NCBI GenBank assembly: GCA_039819065.1
Contig: JBCBSS010000095.1
Coordinates: forward strand, 1 to 30,447
Direction: 5' to 3'
Origin: JBCBSS01 sp039819065
GTDB taxonomy: Bacteria; Bacteroidota; Bacteroidia; Cytophagales; Cyclobacteriaceae
DNA length: 30,447 nucleotides
The notes beneath the pieces were generated by a model. It saw nothing but the letters and a program-made list of their open reading frames with translations. It did not search any database and was not told where the DNA came from. The position numbers were made by a program, and so were the translations under genes. This document shows positions 9,521-16,506 of this stretch, in pieces. Numbering within the stretch: the first letter of the stretch is position 1; each line of letters opens with the position of its first letter.

Positions 9521-10213
9521 CTACTCAATCGTGACCGAAAGATTGGATGCCCTGTAATGGCCTAATACTTCACCGCCAGCACTGGTCGCCTCAGCTGGTT
9601 CTGAGGAGGTGAACCTGTCCATTACCAGCTCACCTACCACTGATTGAATATCTTCTAGCCTGTTTTGTGTTAAAATGATGGAAGTAGCGCCTGTACTGGC
9701 CTGTATGAATAGCTCCGATTCGGCTACGGCGTTTGGTACGATACTTACCGTTACAGACTCACCATTGCTCAATGCTGTTCCGTCCCATTCTATCGTGTAG
9801 GATTGACTTTTGTTAACAACAGTGTTTTGACCATCGGGAAAATCGACCGTGTTAATAGATGCCGGGTTGTTGAAGGTGTTGCCATCAAGGTCTGTATAGC
9901 TAAAGCTACCGGAATCTACAAAGCCGGCAATTTCACGCTCATAGAATGCCAGTGTATTATTGAATGCCAGTGCTTGTCCATCGAAAGTGATAGACGCACC
10001 GTCTGACAGTTCTAACTTCGTTCCTGTTACATTACCAAAGAAGAAAGTGGTACGTGCGAATGTTACATCACGATTGGCATCATAGAATAGCTCATAGAGG
10101 GCGTAAATGCGATCCTGATTAACATTCTCAGACTCTTCTGATTCACAGCTGGTGAATAAGAACAATGTACCGGCCAGCAGTACACTGAAAAATGATCCTA
10201 GTTTCGATTTCAT
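9521..10213 (-). CDS. lipoprotein of unknown function
   Basis: I chose the ATG at 10213 because it opens a clean lipoprotein signal: MKSKLGSFFSVLLAGTLFL, then FTSC. A longer form from 10252 would add 13 residues before the signal. The mature part (about 200 residues) is beta-rich and acidic, with segments such as ELSDGASITFDGQ and SQSYTIEWDGTALSNGESVTVSI that resemble the Ig-like or transthyretin-like surface domains common in this phylum. It should be anchored in the outer membrane. It lies convergent to the CHAT gene. No function can be assigned. Confidence 0.8.
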   Translation of the reverse strand: MKSKLGSFFSVLLAGTLFLFTSCESEESENVNQDRIYALYELFYDANRDVTFARTTFFFGNVTGTKLELSDGASITFDGQALAFNNTLAFYEREIAGFVDSGSFSYTDLDGNTFNNPASINTVDFPDGQNTVVNKSQSYTIEWDGTALSNGESVTVSIVPNAVAESELFIQASTGATSIILTQNRLEDIQSVVGELVMDRFTSSEPAEATSAGGEVLGHYRASNLSVTIE

Positions 10214-10305
10214 TTTAGTTGATTGTTTTGGATAGTTGAACATGTAAAACATGTGGTTACCAATTTCATGCTAGATAATGTGACATTTCATAAAGTAACC
10301 GTACT

Positions 10306-10345
10306 TGTCGATTGATCGACATCAAGACCGATATTCGGTTCTTAG
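10306..10345. repeat. two small adjacent inverted repeats upstream of the lipoprotein gene
   Basis: TGTCGA-TTGA-TCGACA (10306-10321) is followed by ACCGA-TAT-TCGGT, giving two possible hairpins in the gap between the zinc-ribbon gene and the lipoprotein gene. They may end the zinc-ribbon transcript or serve as a binding site. No U-run supports a strong terminator. Confidence 0.25.
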
Positions 10346-10450
10346 CGGCCGTGATTGATCAAGACTTTTCCTGCAAAACCAAAAACCAGGCCACTTCTGG
10401 GGTAACTGTCCTATATGTGGGGATAAAGGATTGTGGTGGTCAATAGCAAA

Positions 10451-10927
10451 TCATTTTGACTGTTCTGTCAGTCTTTCGATCGATTGGATTACTGTTGCTC
10501 TATTCTTTTTGGAGGTCATCCATTTAGGTAAGCGACTGGCAATACTCCGGTTTAATAGGGGGAGGTCGTTACGTTCTCTTAGATTGGCTCCGATATGTTC
10601 TTTTAGAAATCGAAGGTGATCATAGTTATAAGCCCAAAGTGTGTTTTCGCCTACAGGAATTTGTAGCCAAAGCGGCAAGTGAAAATAAGGATCAATAGGT
10701 GCTCCGACGATCATACCTCGCCGATCATTAGTGTTAGTCTCCTTCCAATACTTATTGTATCCACAACTAGAACAAGTAATCCGCGTTTCAATATAGCTGT
10801 CACCATCCTGCCTTAATCCATTGCCCAGCACGATGGCTTGCGCATTGCAAACAGGACAAACTACTAAGACTTCCTTGATGAAGTCATAAAGAAGGGTCTC
10901 ATAGCCATGTTTGCTTCGTAGGTTCAT
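10451..10927 (-). CDS. zinc-ribbon protein of unknown function
   Basis: The product has 158 residues from ATG 10927. A zinc ribbon is clear: CPVC (about residues 24-27) and CSSC (about 52-55), 24 residues apart, forming a four-Cys zinc site (VVCPVCNAQAIVLGN ... ITCSSCGYNKYW). The C-terminal part is rich in aromatic and basic residues (PLWLQIPVGENTLWAYNYDHLRFLKEHIGANL) and ends in a basic helix (SRLPKWMTSKKNRATVIQS). It resembles small cytoplasmic 'TFIIB-type zinc ribbon' proteins of Bacteroidetes, but no activity is known to me. It stands alone, downstream of the tRNA cluster on the same strand. Confidence 0.75.
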   Translation of the reverse strand: MNLRSKHGYETLLYDFIKEVLVVCPVCNAQAIVLGNGLRQDGDSYIETRITCSSCGYNKYWKETNTNDRRGMIVGAPIDPYFHLPLWLQIPVGENTLWAYNYDHLRFLKEHIGANLRERNDLPLLNRSIASRLPKWMTSKKNRATVIQSIERLTEQSK

Positions 10928-11005
10928 TCAATCGGATTTCTATAAATGTAACCTTTATCTAGCCATTATCCGAAAGGGTGAATTTTATCAAAGCGACTTT
11001 TTCAG

Positions 11006-11076
11006 TTGGTCTACCGGGAATTGAACCCGGACACCCGCCTTATGAGAGCGGTGCTCTACCATTAAGCTATAGACCA
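11006..11076 (-). tRNA. tRNA with CAT anticodon (elongator Met or Ile2)
   Basis: The 71-nt gene folds well: acceptor TGGTCTA/TAGACCA, a 4-bp D-stem, anticodon stem CCGCT/GGCGG with loop CTCATAA (anticodon CAT), and T-arm CCGGG-TTCAATT-CCCGG. The discriminator is A and CCA is not encoded. The anticodon stem lacks the three G-C pairs of initiator tRNA, so it is either elongator Met or lysidine-modified Ile2; the loop fits both. It lies only 5 nt after the leucine tRNA upstream, so both come from one precursor. Confidence 0.85.
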
Positions 11077-11081
11077 ATGCG

Positions 11082-11175
11082 TATGCCCACCGGGATTCGA
11101 ACCCGGATCAATCAAATTTTAAGTCTGACGTGCCTGCTTGCCGAAAGGCAGGTATACCATTTGCACCAAGAGCAT
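11082..11175 (-). tRNA. tRNA-Leu (TAA) with D-loop insertion and short variable region
   Basis: The 94-nt gene has TG at positions 8-9, D-stem GTG/CAC, anticodon stem TCAGA/TTTGA with loop CTTAAAA (anticodon TAA), T-arm CCGGG-TTCGAAT-CCCGG and discriminator A, all as expected of leucine tRNA. Two things are abnormal. The D-loop carries a 20-nt insert (CCTGCCTTTCGGCAAGCAGG) that can fold by itself, and the variable region is only 5 nt (TTGAT) where leucine tRNAs have a long arm. The acceptor stem also has one U-U mismatch and one G-U pair. It may be functional with a rearranged shape, or decayed. Confidence 0.75.
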
Positions 11176-11252
11176 AACTGCATAAAAGCACAGGCTTGAT
11201 GCTAGGTTGTGTAAGATCTAATTCAGCCCAAGTACCTTGCCTTTTTCTTGAG

Positions 11253-11346
11253 TACCCTGTGAGGGATTCGAACCCCCAAAATCCTGATTCTAAGTCAGGT
11301 GCGCCTGCCTGCCGGTAGGCAGGTATACCGGTTCCACCAACAGGGC
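11253..11346 (-). tRNA. tRNA-Leu (TAG) with D-loop insertion and short variable region
   Basis: Also 94 nt and colinear with its neighbour: acceptor GCCCTGT/ACAGGGT (one G-U), D-stem GTG/CGC, anticodon stem CCTGA/TCAGG with loop CTTAGAA (anticodon TAG), variable region ATTTT, T-arm GGGGG-TTCGAAT-CCCTC, discriminator A. The D-loop holds the 20-nt palindrome CCTGCCTACCGGCAGGCAGG at the same place as in the TAA tRNA, and the long variable arm is again missing. The pairing is better than in the TAA gene, which argues for a working molecule. It is the first tRNA of the cluster, starting 7 nt after the U-tract of a terminator. Confidence 0.8.
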
Positions 11347-11352
11347 ATAAAC

Positions 11353-11385
11353 AAAAAAAGCCCCGATCTTTTCAGTCGGGGCTTT
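11353..11385 (-). terminator. strong intrinsic terminator just before the tRNA cluster
   Basis: On the minus strand AAAGCCCCGA pairs with TCGGGGCTTT around a 9-nt loop, and seven U follow. It ends transcription from the right, either of the outer-membrane protein gene or of the short transcript predicted at 11351-11489. The first tRNA begins 7 nt after the U-tract, so the tRNAs either use a promoter overlapping this hairpin or arise by read-through. Confidence 0.8.
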
Positions 11386-11406
11386 CTAAGCATTTGTTAT
11401 GATCTA

Positions 11407-11493
11407 TTATCTAGACAATGCCATCCCCTGATCACATTTCAGATGACTTAGTAGCATGAGGGATAATATTGATATAATTCGTTTCATAGACAT
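11407..11493 (-). CDS. possible 28-residue hydrophobic peptide
   Basis: A short frame reads MSMKRIISILSLMLLSHLKC and ends eight residues later. A second ATG at 11487 gives 26 residues and lies close to the expected transcription start. It has the shape of a small membrane peptide or truncated signal sequence: two basic residues, a hydrophobic run, a Cys. A -7-like box lies just upstream and a strong terminator downstream, so the segment looks like a transcription unit of its own. Whether the RNA or the peptide matters cannot be told. Confidence 0.3.
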   Translation of the reverse strand: MSMKRIISILSLMLLSHLKCDQGMALSR

Positions 11494-11495
11494 CA

Positions 11496-11527
11496 CAAAG
11501 GTAAGCAAATACAATTGATATAGTCAA
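11496..11527 (-). promoter_or_regulatory. Bacteroidetes-type promoter candidate for a short transcript
   Basis: On the minus strand a perfect -7 box TACCTTTG (11496-11503) follows TTG (11525-11527) with a 21-bp spacer, close to the -33/-7 spacing of the phylum's main sigma factor. It lies just after the outer-membrane protein gene and would drive a transcript of about 135 nt ending at the terminator at 11353. Confidence 0.4.
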
Positions 11528-11550
11528 GTACTATTGACTACTTTTTATCA

Positions 11551-12798
11551 TTAAAATATAATGCCCAGACTTATGGCAAAATGATTGACGCTAGACTTCA
11601 GCGTCGTAGACGTATCCCTAAATCCAGCTATAATGTCTTCGCTTTTTTCATATTTGATTTCTCCAAAAAAACGGTGTTTGCCGAACTTCTTTTCAGCACC
11701 AATTCCTGCCCATGCACCAAGCGTAGAGCCTTTGACTTCAAAAGCTTCTTCTTCGGTGGTCGTGGTTGCACCACCGGATTCCCTTATCAATGTTCTGGTA
11801 GCATCATTTTGAATATGGGCATTTATGGCGAATCCACCTGTGACGTATGGGCTGAAGTTTTGCTGTGGGAAATAATATCTAACGCCTATTGGAACATGAA
11901 GCGTTGAAAGTTCGATTGAAAGTTGATTTACCTCGATAACACCCGCCGAAGGTGTAAGGGTCGTAGAGGCATTATTCTCGGTAGATTTATAAATGATAGC
12001 GCCAAGAAAGCCCACCCGTGTGCTTGTATTTGGAAAAGACAAAATTGCCCCGATACCAATATTGGGGGAGCCACCGGCGCTAAAATCGCCTTGAGAGATA
12101 AAATCTGCAGTACTGTTTGTACTGTTTGAGGAAAAGCTGATGCTTGTGCTCGAATATCCAATGATCGGCATGAAGCTTATTTTACTTGATTGCTCATCTT
12201 GATATATGACCGATGCTACCGATTGACATTTATGGTATTTAGATACAAGACCAATAAGGCTCTTATGGGTAAGCTTTACGTTTTCAAAGTTGTAACTGTC
12301 TGACTGACAATCGGCCATTACAAAATTGAGGATTCTAAGGTATTCTCTGGAAGACTTTACAACGGTCTTGTTGTTCACTACCGTTTCACTTTTGGTATTC
12401 TTCAGCACATAAGGCCCTTCATTATTCTTACTGATAAGATATTTCCCTTTGTGATTATGCAAGGTGATTAAACCTTTCACCAGCACTTGGGCAAATACCT
12501 TTTGTGATTGACCCTCGTCAAGGGGCAGGTTGATGGTTTCGAAATACGTACTTTTTCCCACACCATACCCTTTGATATCTTTCGGAGCATATTGCTTGGT
12601 ACTGGCTTCGCCTGAGCGCTTGAAGTCGCAAAATTCAAAACTCTTTACACCCTCTTTATAATCAATTTGGCCGGTTAATGTATCTCCGTCATTATTGACT
12701 ATAAAACCTGATTGAATGCCTTGTATTGGCTGTGAATAGGATGCGGAAAGTCCAATAAGGAGTAAAATAATGGTTGTTGCTCTTGCTTTAAAGTTCAT
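11551..12798 (-). CDS. outer-membrane beta-barrel protein with unknown N-terminal domain
   Basis: The product has 415 residues. The signal peptide is NFKARATTIILLLIGLSASY, cut near SQP. Residues about 30-190 form a domain often seen at the start of Bacteroidetes outer-membrane proteins (GFIVNNDGDTLTGQIDYKEG, then DIKGYGVGKSTYFETINL). From about residue 200 to the end, alternating strands rich in Gly and aromatics (RVGFLGAIIYKS, PIGVRYYFPQQNFSPYVTGG, GAWAGIGAEKKFGKHRFFGE) and the terminal FAISLGIIF indicate a small beta-barrel ending in Phe, the usual signal for outer-membrane insertion. A well-spaced promoter lies upstream. Transport or ligand role unknown. Confidence 0.8.
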   Translation of the reverse strand: MNFKARATTIILLLIGLSASYSQPIQGIQSGFIVNNDGDTLTGQIDYKEGVKSFEFCDFKRSGEASTKQYAPKDIKGYGVGKSTYFETINLPLDEGQSQKVFAQVLVKGLITLHNHKGKYLISKNNEGPYVLKNTKSETVVNNKTVVKSSREYLRILNFVMADCQSDSYNFENVKLTHKSLIGLVSKYHKCQSVASVIYQDEQSSKISFMPIIGYSSTSISFSSNSTNSTADFISQGDFSAGGSPNIGIGAILSFPNTSTRVGFLGAIIYKSTENNASTTLTPSAGVIEVNQLSIELSTLHVPIGVRYYFPQQNFSPYVTGGFAINAHIQNDATRTLIRESGGATTTTEEEAFEVKGSTLGAWAGIGAEKKFGKHRFFGEIKYEKSEDIIAGFRDTSTTLKSSVNHFAISLGIIF

Positions 12799-12839
12799 TT
12801 CTTTATTACTGTTTGTTTCGGATTGTGATAAGTTCGGCG

Positions 12840-12870
12840 CAAAATTAGTATGTAGTTTTTCATCAACAAA
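12840..12870 (-). promoter_or_regulatory. promoter of the outer-membrane protein gene
   Basis: The minus strand has TTTG (12867-12870), a 19-bp spacer and TAATTTTG (12840-12847), matching both boxes and the spacing of the Bacteroidetes primary sigma promoter. Transcription should start near 12833, about 35 nt before the ATG at 12798. Confidence 0.65.
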
Positions 12871-12920
12871 CTAAAAAGCAGTTGCTTTATGCTTATACAA
12901 TTAATTTGTCTCAATTAGGA

Positions 12921-12934
12921 CACGGATATCCGTG
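12921..12934. repeat. 14-bp palindrome CACGGATATCCGTG
   Basis: This perfect palindrome lies about 60 bp after the end of the Yip1-like gene on the minus strand. It could be a weak hairpin terminator, an operator, or one copy of a dispersed palindromic repeat; only one copy is in this window. Confidence 0.3.
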
Positions 12935-12992
12935 CCAAATGGTGAGAATAGCAGAGCTTAAGCATTTATTTACTCAACAGCATGGGCAACTA

Positions 12993-13562
12993 CTAAAACA
13001 AGGTAAACTCAATCAGCTTGAAGGCCAAGAATATAGAAAGGATGATGCTGAGTGCCTGCCCAAGTGTCACGTTATACCCCATTTTGAGGTTGGCTAGAAT
13101 AAGAACGAATGTCCAAATGTTAAAGAACGCGGCGATATATTTTGATGCATCTTCGCCAAACTCATAGGGAATCAAGCTGAACAAATACATGTAAATGAAG
13201 GGAGAGAAGGAACATACCGCCACGAGTAAGGCATCCGGTATTCTGGTTTTAATGCCTAAACGCCCCAAAATCCAATAGATCAACCAAGTCGAGGCCACAA
13301 TTTTCAAAATATACCCAAAGGTAAATCCCAATATATGTACCAATCCCTGGGTGAAATTGATATCTAATTTAGATGAGTAATTCAGGTGGATGACGTAGGC
13401 GGATACAACCAACAGAAGATTGAATACAGTTAAGGCACTGGCGATATCCGGTGTCTTTTCATCTCCCTCTGCCTCAATTTCCCTAAGTACCAGACCGGGT
13501 TGGATGGCTGCTCCGAAAAGCCACCTGAAAATAATGGGTATGGAGATATTCCTGAATTGCAC
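12993..13562 (-). CDS. Yip1-like polytopic membrane protein
   Basis: The 189-residue product starts at GTG (13562); no upstream ATG is in frame. A short cytoplasmic N-terminus (FRWLFGAAIQPGLVLREIEA) precedes five hydrophobic helices at about residues 42-60, 72-100, 110-128, 135-155 and 168-187. The first element with its 'P...LREI' and the spaced helices fit the Yip1 family, which in bacteria has no firmly known function. The zincin gene lies 78 bp upstream on the same strand and may be co-transcribed. Confidence 0.7.
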   Translation of the reverse strand: MQFRNISIPIIFRWLFGAAIQPGLVLREIEAEGDEKTPDIASALTVFNLLLVVSAYVIHLNYSSKLDINFTQGLVHILGFTFGYILKIVASTWLIYWILGRLGIKTRIPDALLVAVCSFSPFIYMYLFSLIPYEFGEDASKYIAAFFNIWTFVLILANLKMGYNVTLGQALSIILSIFLAFKLIEFTLF

Positions 13563-13640
13563 AGATAATGATATTATAAACTCAAGAATACCTCGTTTTG
13601 ATCATTTTGGCAATAGCCCAAGGCATAGAAAATGATAAGC

Positions 13641-14402
13641 TCATTCATCGATCATGTTGTTGTAAAGGTCGATCTGCTTTATTTCGCTTAGGAGTTCATC
13701 ATGCGTCATGTAGAACTTATCGATGAACACATCACCAAATTGCTCATATAGTTCTTTCGTAGCCGGGCTGGTACGGATATAATGGGCATAATCATATATC
13801 TGCCACCCCAACCCATGGTACACCGGCATGAGGTCGGTAGTACGTTCATGTATTGATCGAAAGTCTTCGCTTACCAAATACATCAATCCCCATTTTAGAA
13901 TCTGAAAAAAGTTGAGTCGGCGATAATAGACAATGTGCCCTAATTCATGTGCTAGGATGCCTACCTGAGCATCAAAGGGAAGACTATAAAGGAGTATTTC
14001 ATCGAACTGGGTATTCTCCGCATTGTTCAAACGTACGCGATACACCCGAGGGCCAAACCCCAAAAGGCTGGTATACTCAAAGGTAGCTTCCATGGGTGCA
14101 CTTTCCTGATTTAGTTCAAAACGAATATGGACATCCTTAAGCTCAGGGTAAGCCGACAGGGCTAAAATAGCTTGTTTCTCATAACCAGGGGGCAATACCT
14201 TGTTTTGTCCATACACTTCAAACAGTTTATCAAAATCGATATTTTCCAATTCGGGTTCGTAAGAACGCACCGGCTTTGTATAGTACTCCAATGTTGGACG
14301 CTGCGCCGGATTCACTTGTTGCAGTAAAACAATGAGTGCGAAAACGACAACTATTGCCAGAAACACCAAAAACCCCTTGAGTATTTTTTTGAACAGTTTC
14401 AA
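13641..14402 (-). CDS. membrane-anchored zinc metallopeptidase-like protein
   Basis: The 253-residue product starts at TTG (14402), which directly opens an N-terminal TM anchor (about residues 4-26: FKKILKGFLVFLAIVVVFAL). The catalytic domain is probably periplasmic. HELGH at residues 152-156 (ILAHELGHIVYY) is the zinc-binding HExxH motif of gluzincins. Downstream HERTTD (ExxxD) is a plausible third ligand, as in M48-like peptidases. The rest does not match a family I can name with certainty. It is divergent from the RNA-repair operon and shares a 296-bp upstream region with it. Confidence 0.75.
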   Translation of the reverse strand: MKLFKKILKGFLVFLAIVVVFALIVLLQQVNPAQRPTLEYYTKPVRSYEPELENIDFDKLFEVYGQNKVLPPGYEKQAILALSAYPELKDVHIRFELNQESAPMEATFEYTSLLGFGPRVYRVRLNNAENTQFDEILLYSLPFDAQVGILAHELGHIVYYRRLNFFQILKWGLMYLVSEDFRSIHERTTDLMPVYHGLGWQIYDYAHYIRTSPATKELYEQFGDVFIDKFYMTHDELLSEIKQIDLYNNMIDE

Positions 14403-14553
14403 TGATTTAGTTTTAACTAAGATGAGAATCCATTGCTCGTTGAAGTAATTTATGGCAAGAAACTTGAGTCTGCAAATTGCGTTAGTTATCTTTAACAGTT
14501 GGTCTTAATTATAATCACGCTTAAAGATTAGAAATCATGTAGTGTCTGGCTTG

Positions 14554-14623
14554 AAATCTTACTCACCGAGTTAATTCTTCTTTTCTATTAACCATAGCAA
14601 GCGTCCCGTCCGGAGTAAGATTT
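14554..14623 (+). promoter_or_regulatory. inverted repeat in the leader of the RNA-repair operon
   Basis: AAATCTTACTC (14554-14564) and its exact reverse complement GAGTAAGATTT (14613-14623) flank 48 nt that hold a further TTAAT/ATTAA pair. If transcribed, this makes an 11-bp stem with an inner helix about 75 nt before the ligase start. It could also be a split operator. The sequence is clear; the role is inferred from position. Confidence 0.4.
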
Positions 14624-14698
14624 AACTAAAGCTTAATGAAAATTTTACTGCCCTAATAAGGATAAACCAATATCTATTTGGGGCTTAATGATAGTATT

Positions 14699-15388
14699 AT
14701 GTCACTTTCAAAAAAATATGGAAGGACTTATCACTATCCCTTTTCTCCAGGCACTACCAGCGATGATCGCATCAACCACGACTATTGGGATGATATGAGC
14801 AAGCTAGGTGAAGTGATCCATACGGAAAAGCTGGATGGTGAGAATACCTGTTTGAATAAATATGGCGTATTTGCCAGGTCTCATGTGGCGCCCACGGCTC
14901 ATCCATGGGCAGGTTACCTTAAGCAGCGCTGGGAACTAATCAAGAGAGACCTTGACGATTTAGAGATTTTTGGAGAAAATCTTTACGCCGTTCATTCTAT
15001 CGCCTATGATAAGCTAGAGCAGCATTTCTTTGTATTTGCTATCCGCGAATCAGGCTTGTGGCTGTCCTGGGAGGAAACTATGTTTTACGCACAACTGTTG
15101 GACTTTCCAATTGTACCAGTGTTAGACAAAGTAAAGCCTCAGGAAAAGGAATCTTTTGAGCGACGTGCTTTAGAGATAATATCGCAAGAGAGTATATTCG
15201 GCTCCACGGATACTTATACCGGGGAGACCTGTACGATGGAGGGCATAGTCACCCGAAATACAAGTGGCTATGCTGTCGACGCTTTCAAAGCGAATGTATT
15301 TAAATATGTAAGGAAGGGACACGTGAAGACCGACGAACATTGGAGTCGGAATTGGAGACGTGCACCGTTGGTGTGGGAAAAGAAATAG
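14699..15388 (+). CDS. ATP-dependent RNA ligase family protein
   Basis: I take the ATG at 14699 (229 residues); a TTG at 14678 would add seven. The nucleotidyltransferase motifs are in order: motif I KLDGEN with adenylated Lys44, then YGVFARSH with the usual Arg, motif III-like LEIFGENLYAVHSI, motif IV MEGIVTR and motif V VFKYVRKGHVK. This makes a small single-domain ligase of the T4 Rnl2-like RNA ligase group, which joins 3'-OH and 5'-phosphate ends using ATP. There is no OB or zinc domain. The end-healing HD-Pnk gene begins 5 bp after its stop, so healing and sealing are produced together. Confidence 0.85.
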   Translation: MSLSKKYGRTYHYPFSPGTTSDDRINHDYWDDMSKLGEVIHTEKLDGENTCLNKYGVFARSHVAPTAHPWAGYLKQRWELIKRDLDDLEIFGENLYAVHSIAYDKLEQHFFVFAIRESGLWLSWEETMFYAQLLDFPIVPVLDKVKPQEKESFERRALEIISQESIFGSTDTYTGETCTMEGIVTRNTSGYAVDAFKANVFKYVRKGHVKTDEHWSRNWRRAPLVWEKK

Positions 15389-15393
15389 CAATC

Positions 15394-16506
15394 ATGTGGA
15401 AGATCATAGATAATTATAACTGGGATAACATCAGGAGCAAATTCGACTGGGTAAGGGACATGGCAGATGTCCCCCAAAACCCAGTTTATCATGCCGAAGG
15501 TAATGTCGAGATACACACCAGAATGGTGCTTGAAGCCTTACTTTCTTTGCCTGAATACCAAGCACTGAGCGAGCAAAAGCAACATATTCTCGCTGCCAGT
15601 GCCTTGCTCCATGATGTAGAGAAAAGATCTACGACTGTACGTCAGCCCGATGGCCGCCTTACTTCGCATGGACATGCGAAAAAAGGGGAGTTTACAGCCA
15701 GAAGGTTACTGTACCAGCAGATACCGACTCCTTTTATCATACGTGAGACGGTGGCAAAGCTGGTGAGGTATCACGGATTACCATTGTGGGCATTGGACAA
15801 ACCTAACCCTCAAAAAGCAGTAATTCAGGCCAGCCTTGAAGTCGATACGTACATGCTGGCCATTCTGGCCAAGGCAGATGTCATGGGTAGAATCTGTCAG
15901 GATGCAGATGACTTATTCTATAGAATTGAGCTTTTCAAATCCCTATGTGAAGAAAACGATTGCCTTGGAAAGCCCAAGCAATTCAAGTCACCTGTAGCCA
16001 GGTGGCATTACTTCAATAAGGAAGAAGCATCCCCGGACTATGATGTATTTGACGATACAAAATTCGAGGTGGTGGTGATGTCGGCTCTACCGGGTTCTGG
16101 TAAGGACACTTACCTCCAGCAGCATCTATCTGATTGGCCAGTAGTGTCACCAGATCAGATCAGAAGAGCGATGCGCATTAAACCCACTGATAAGTCCGGT
16201 AATGGTAAAGTGATTCAGCAGGCTAAGGAAGAAGCACGCGTACTCATGCGCAAGCAGCAATCTTTTGTCTGGAATGCCACCAATATCACTAAGCAAATGC
16301 GATCGCAATTAGTGGATAGTTTCAGAGCCTATGGTGCTTATGTGAAAGTGATTTACGTTGAGGTACCATATCCGGAATTAGTCAAACAGAATGGTAATCG
16401 AGAGCATATTGTACCTATTGATGTCATGCAAAAAATGGTGGGCAAGCTTGAAGTGCCCTCACCAGTAGAAGCGCATGAAGTAGACTATTGTATCAGGGAA
16501 GATTGA
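15394..16506 (+). CDS. HD-Pnk: HD phosphoesterase fused to polynucleotide kinase
   Basis: The start at ATG 15394 (370 residues) avoids overlap with the ligase. The N-terminal HD domain (about 10-190) has H73-D74 in LLHDVEK, an upstream His in EIHTRMVLEAL, and further His (HGHAKKGEFTA; RYHGLP). The C-terminal P-loop kinase (about 225-370) has GSGKDT with Lys237, followed by SPDQIRRAM and the lid-like NREHIVP. The same domain order is known from Runella slithyformis HD-Pnk, where the HD part removes 2',3'-phosphates and the kinase phosphorylates 5'-OH ends. With the ligase it would repair RNA cut by ribotoxins. Its last 14 bp overlap the end of the convergent glycosyltransferase-like gene. Confidence 0.87.
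   Translation: MWKIIDNYNWDNIRSKFDWVRDMADVPQNPVYHAEGNVEIHTRMVLEALLSLPEYQALSEQKQHILAASALLHDVEKRSTTVRQPDGRLTSHGHAKKGEFTARRLLYQQIPTPFIIRETVAKLVRYHGLPLWALDKPNPQKAVIQASLEVDTYMLAILAKADVMGRICQDADDLFYRIELFKSLCEENDCLGKPKQFKSPVARWHYFNKEEASPDYDVFDDTKFEVVVMSALPGSGKDTYLQQHLSDWPVVSPDQIRRAMRIKPTDKSGNGKVIQQAKEEARVLMRKQQSFVWNATNITKQMRSQLVDSFRAYGAYVKVIYVEVPYPELVKQNGNREHIVPIDVMQKMVGKLEVPSPVEAHEVDYCIRED

Noticed and set aside
10372..10450. Plus-strand sequence reading like GNCPICGDKG, a zinc-finger-like fragment
   Set aside because: No start codon or length supports a gene; it runs antisense into the end of the zinc-ribbon gene and may be chance.
10978..11199. 73-residue plus-strand frame
   Set aside because: It reads across the antisense of two tRNA genes; such frames (GLPGIEPG...) are a known artefact of tRNA sequence.
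12882..13097. 71-residue plus-strand frame
   Set aside because: It starts in an intergenic gap and runs antisense into the Yip1-like gene, without recognisable protein character.
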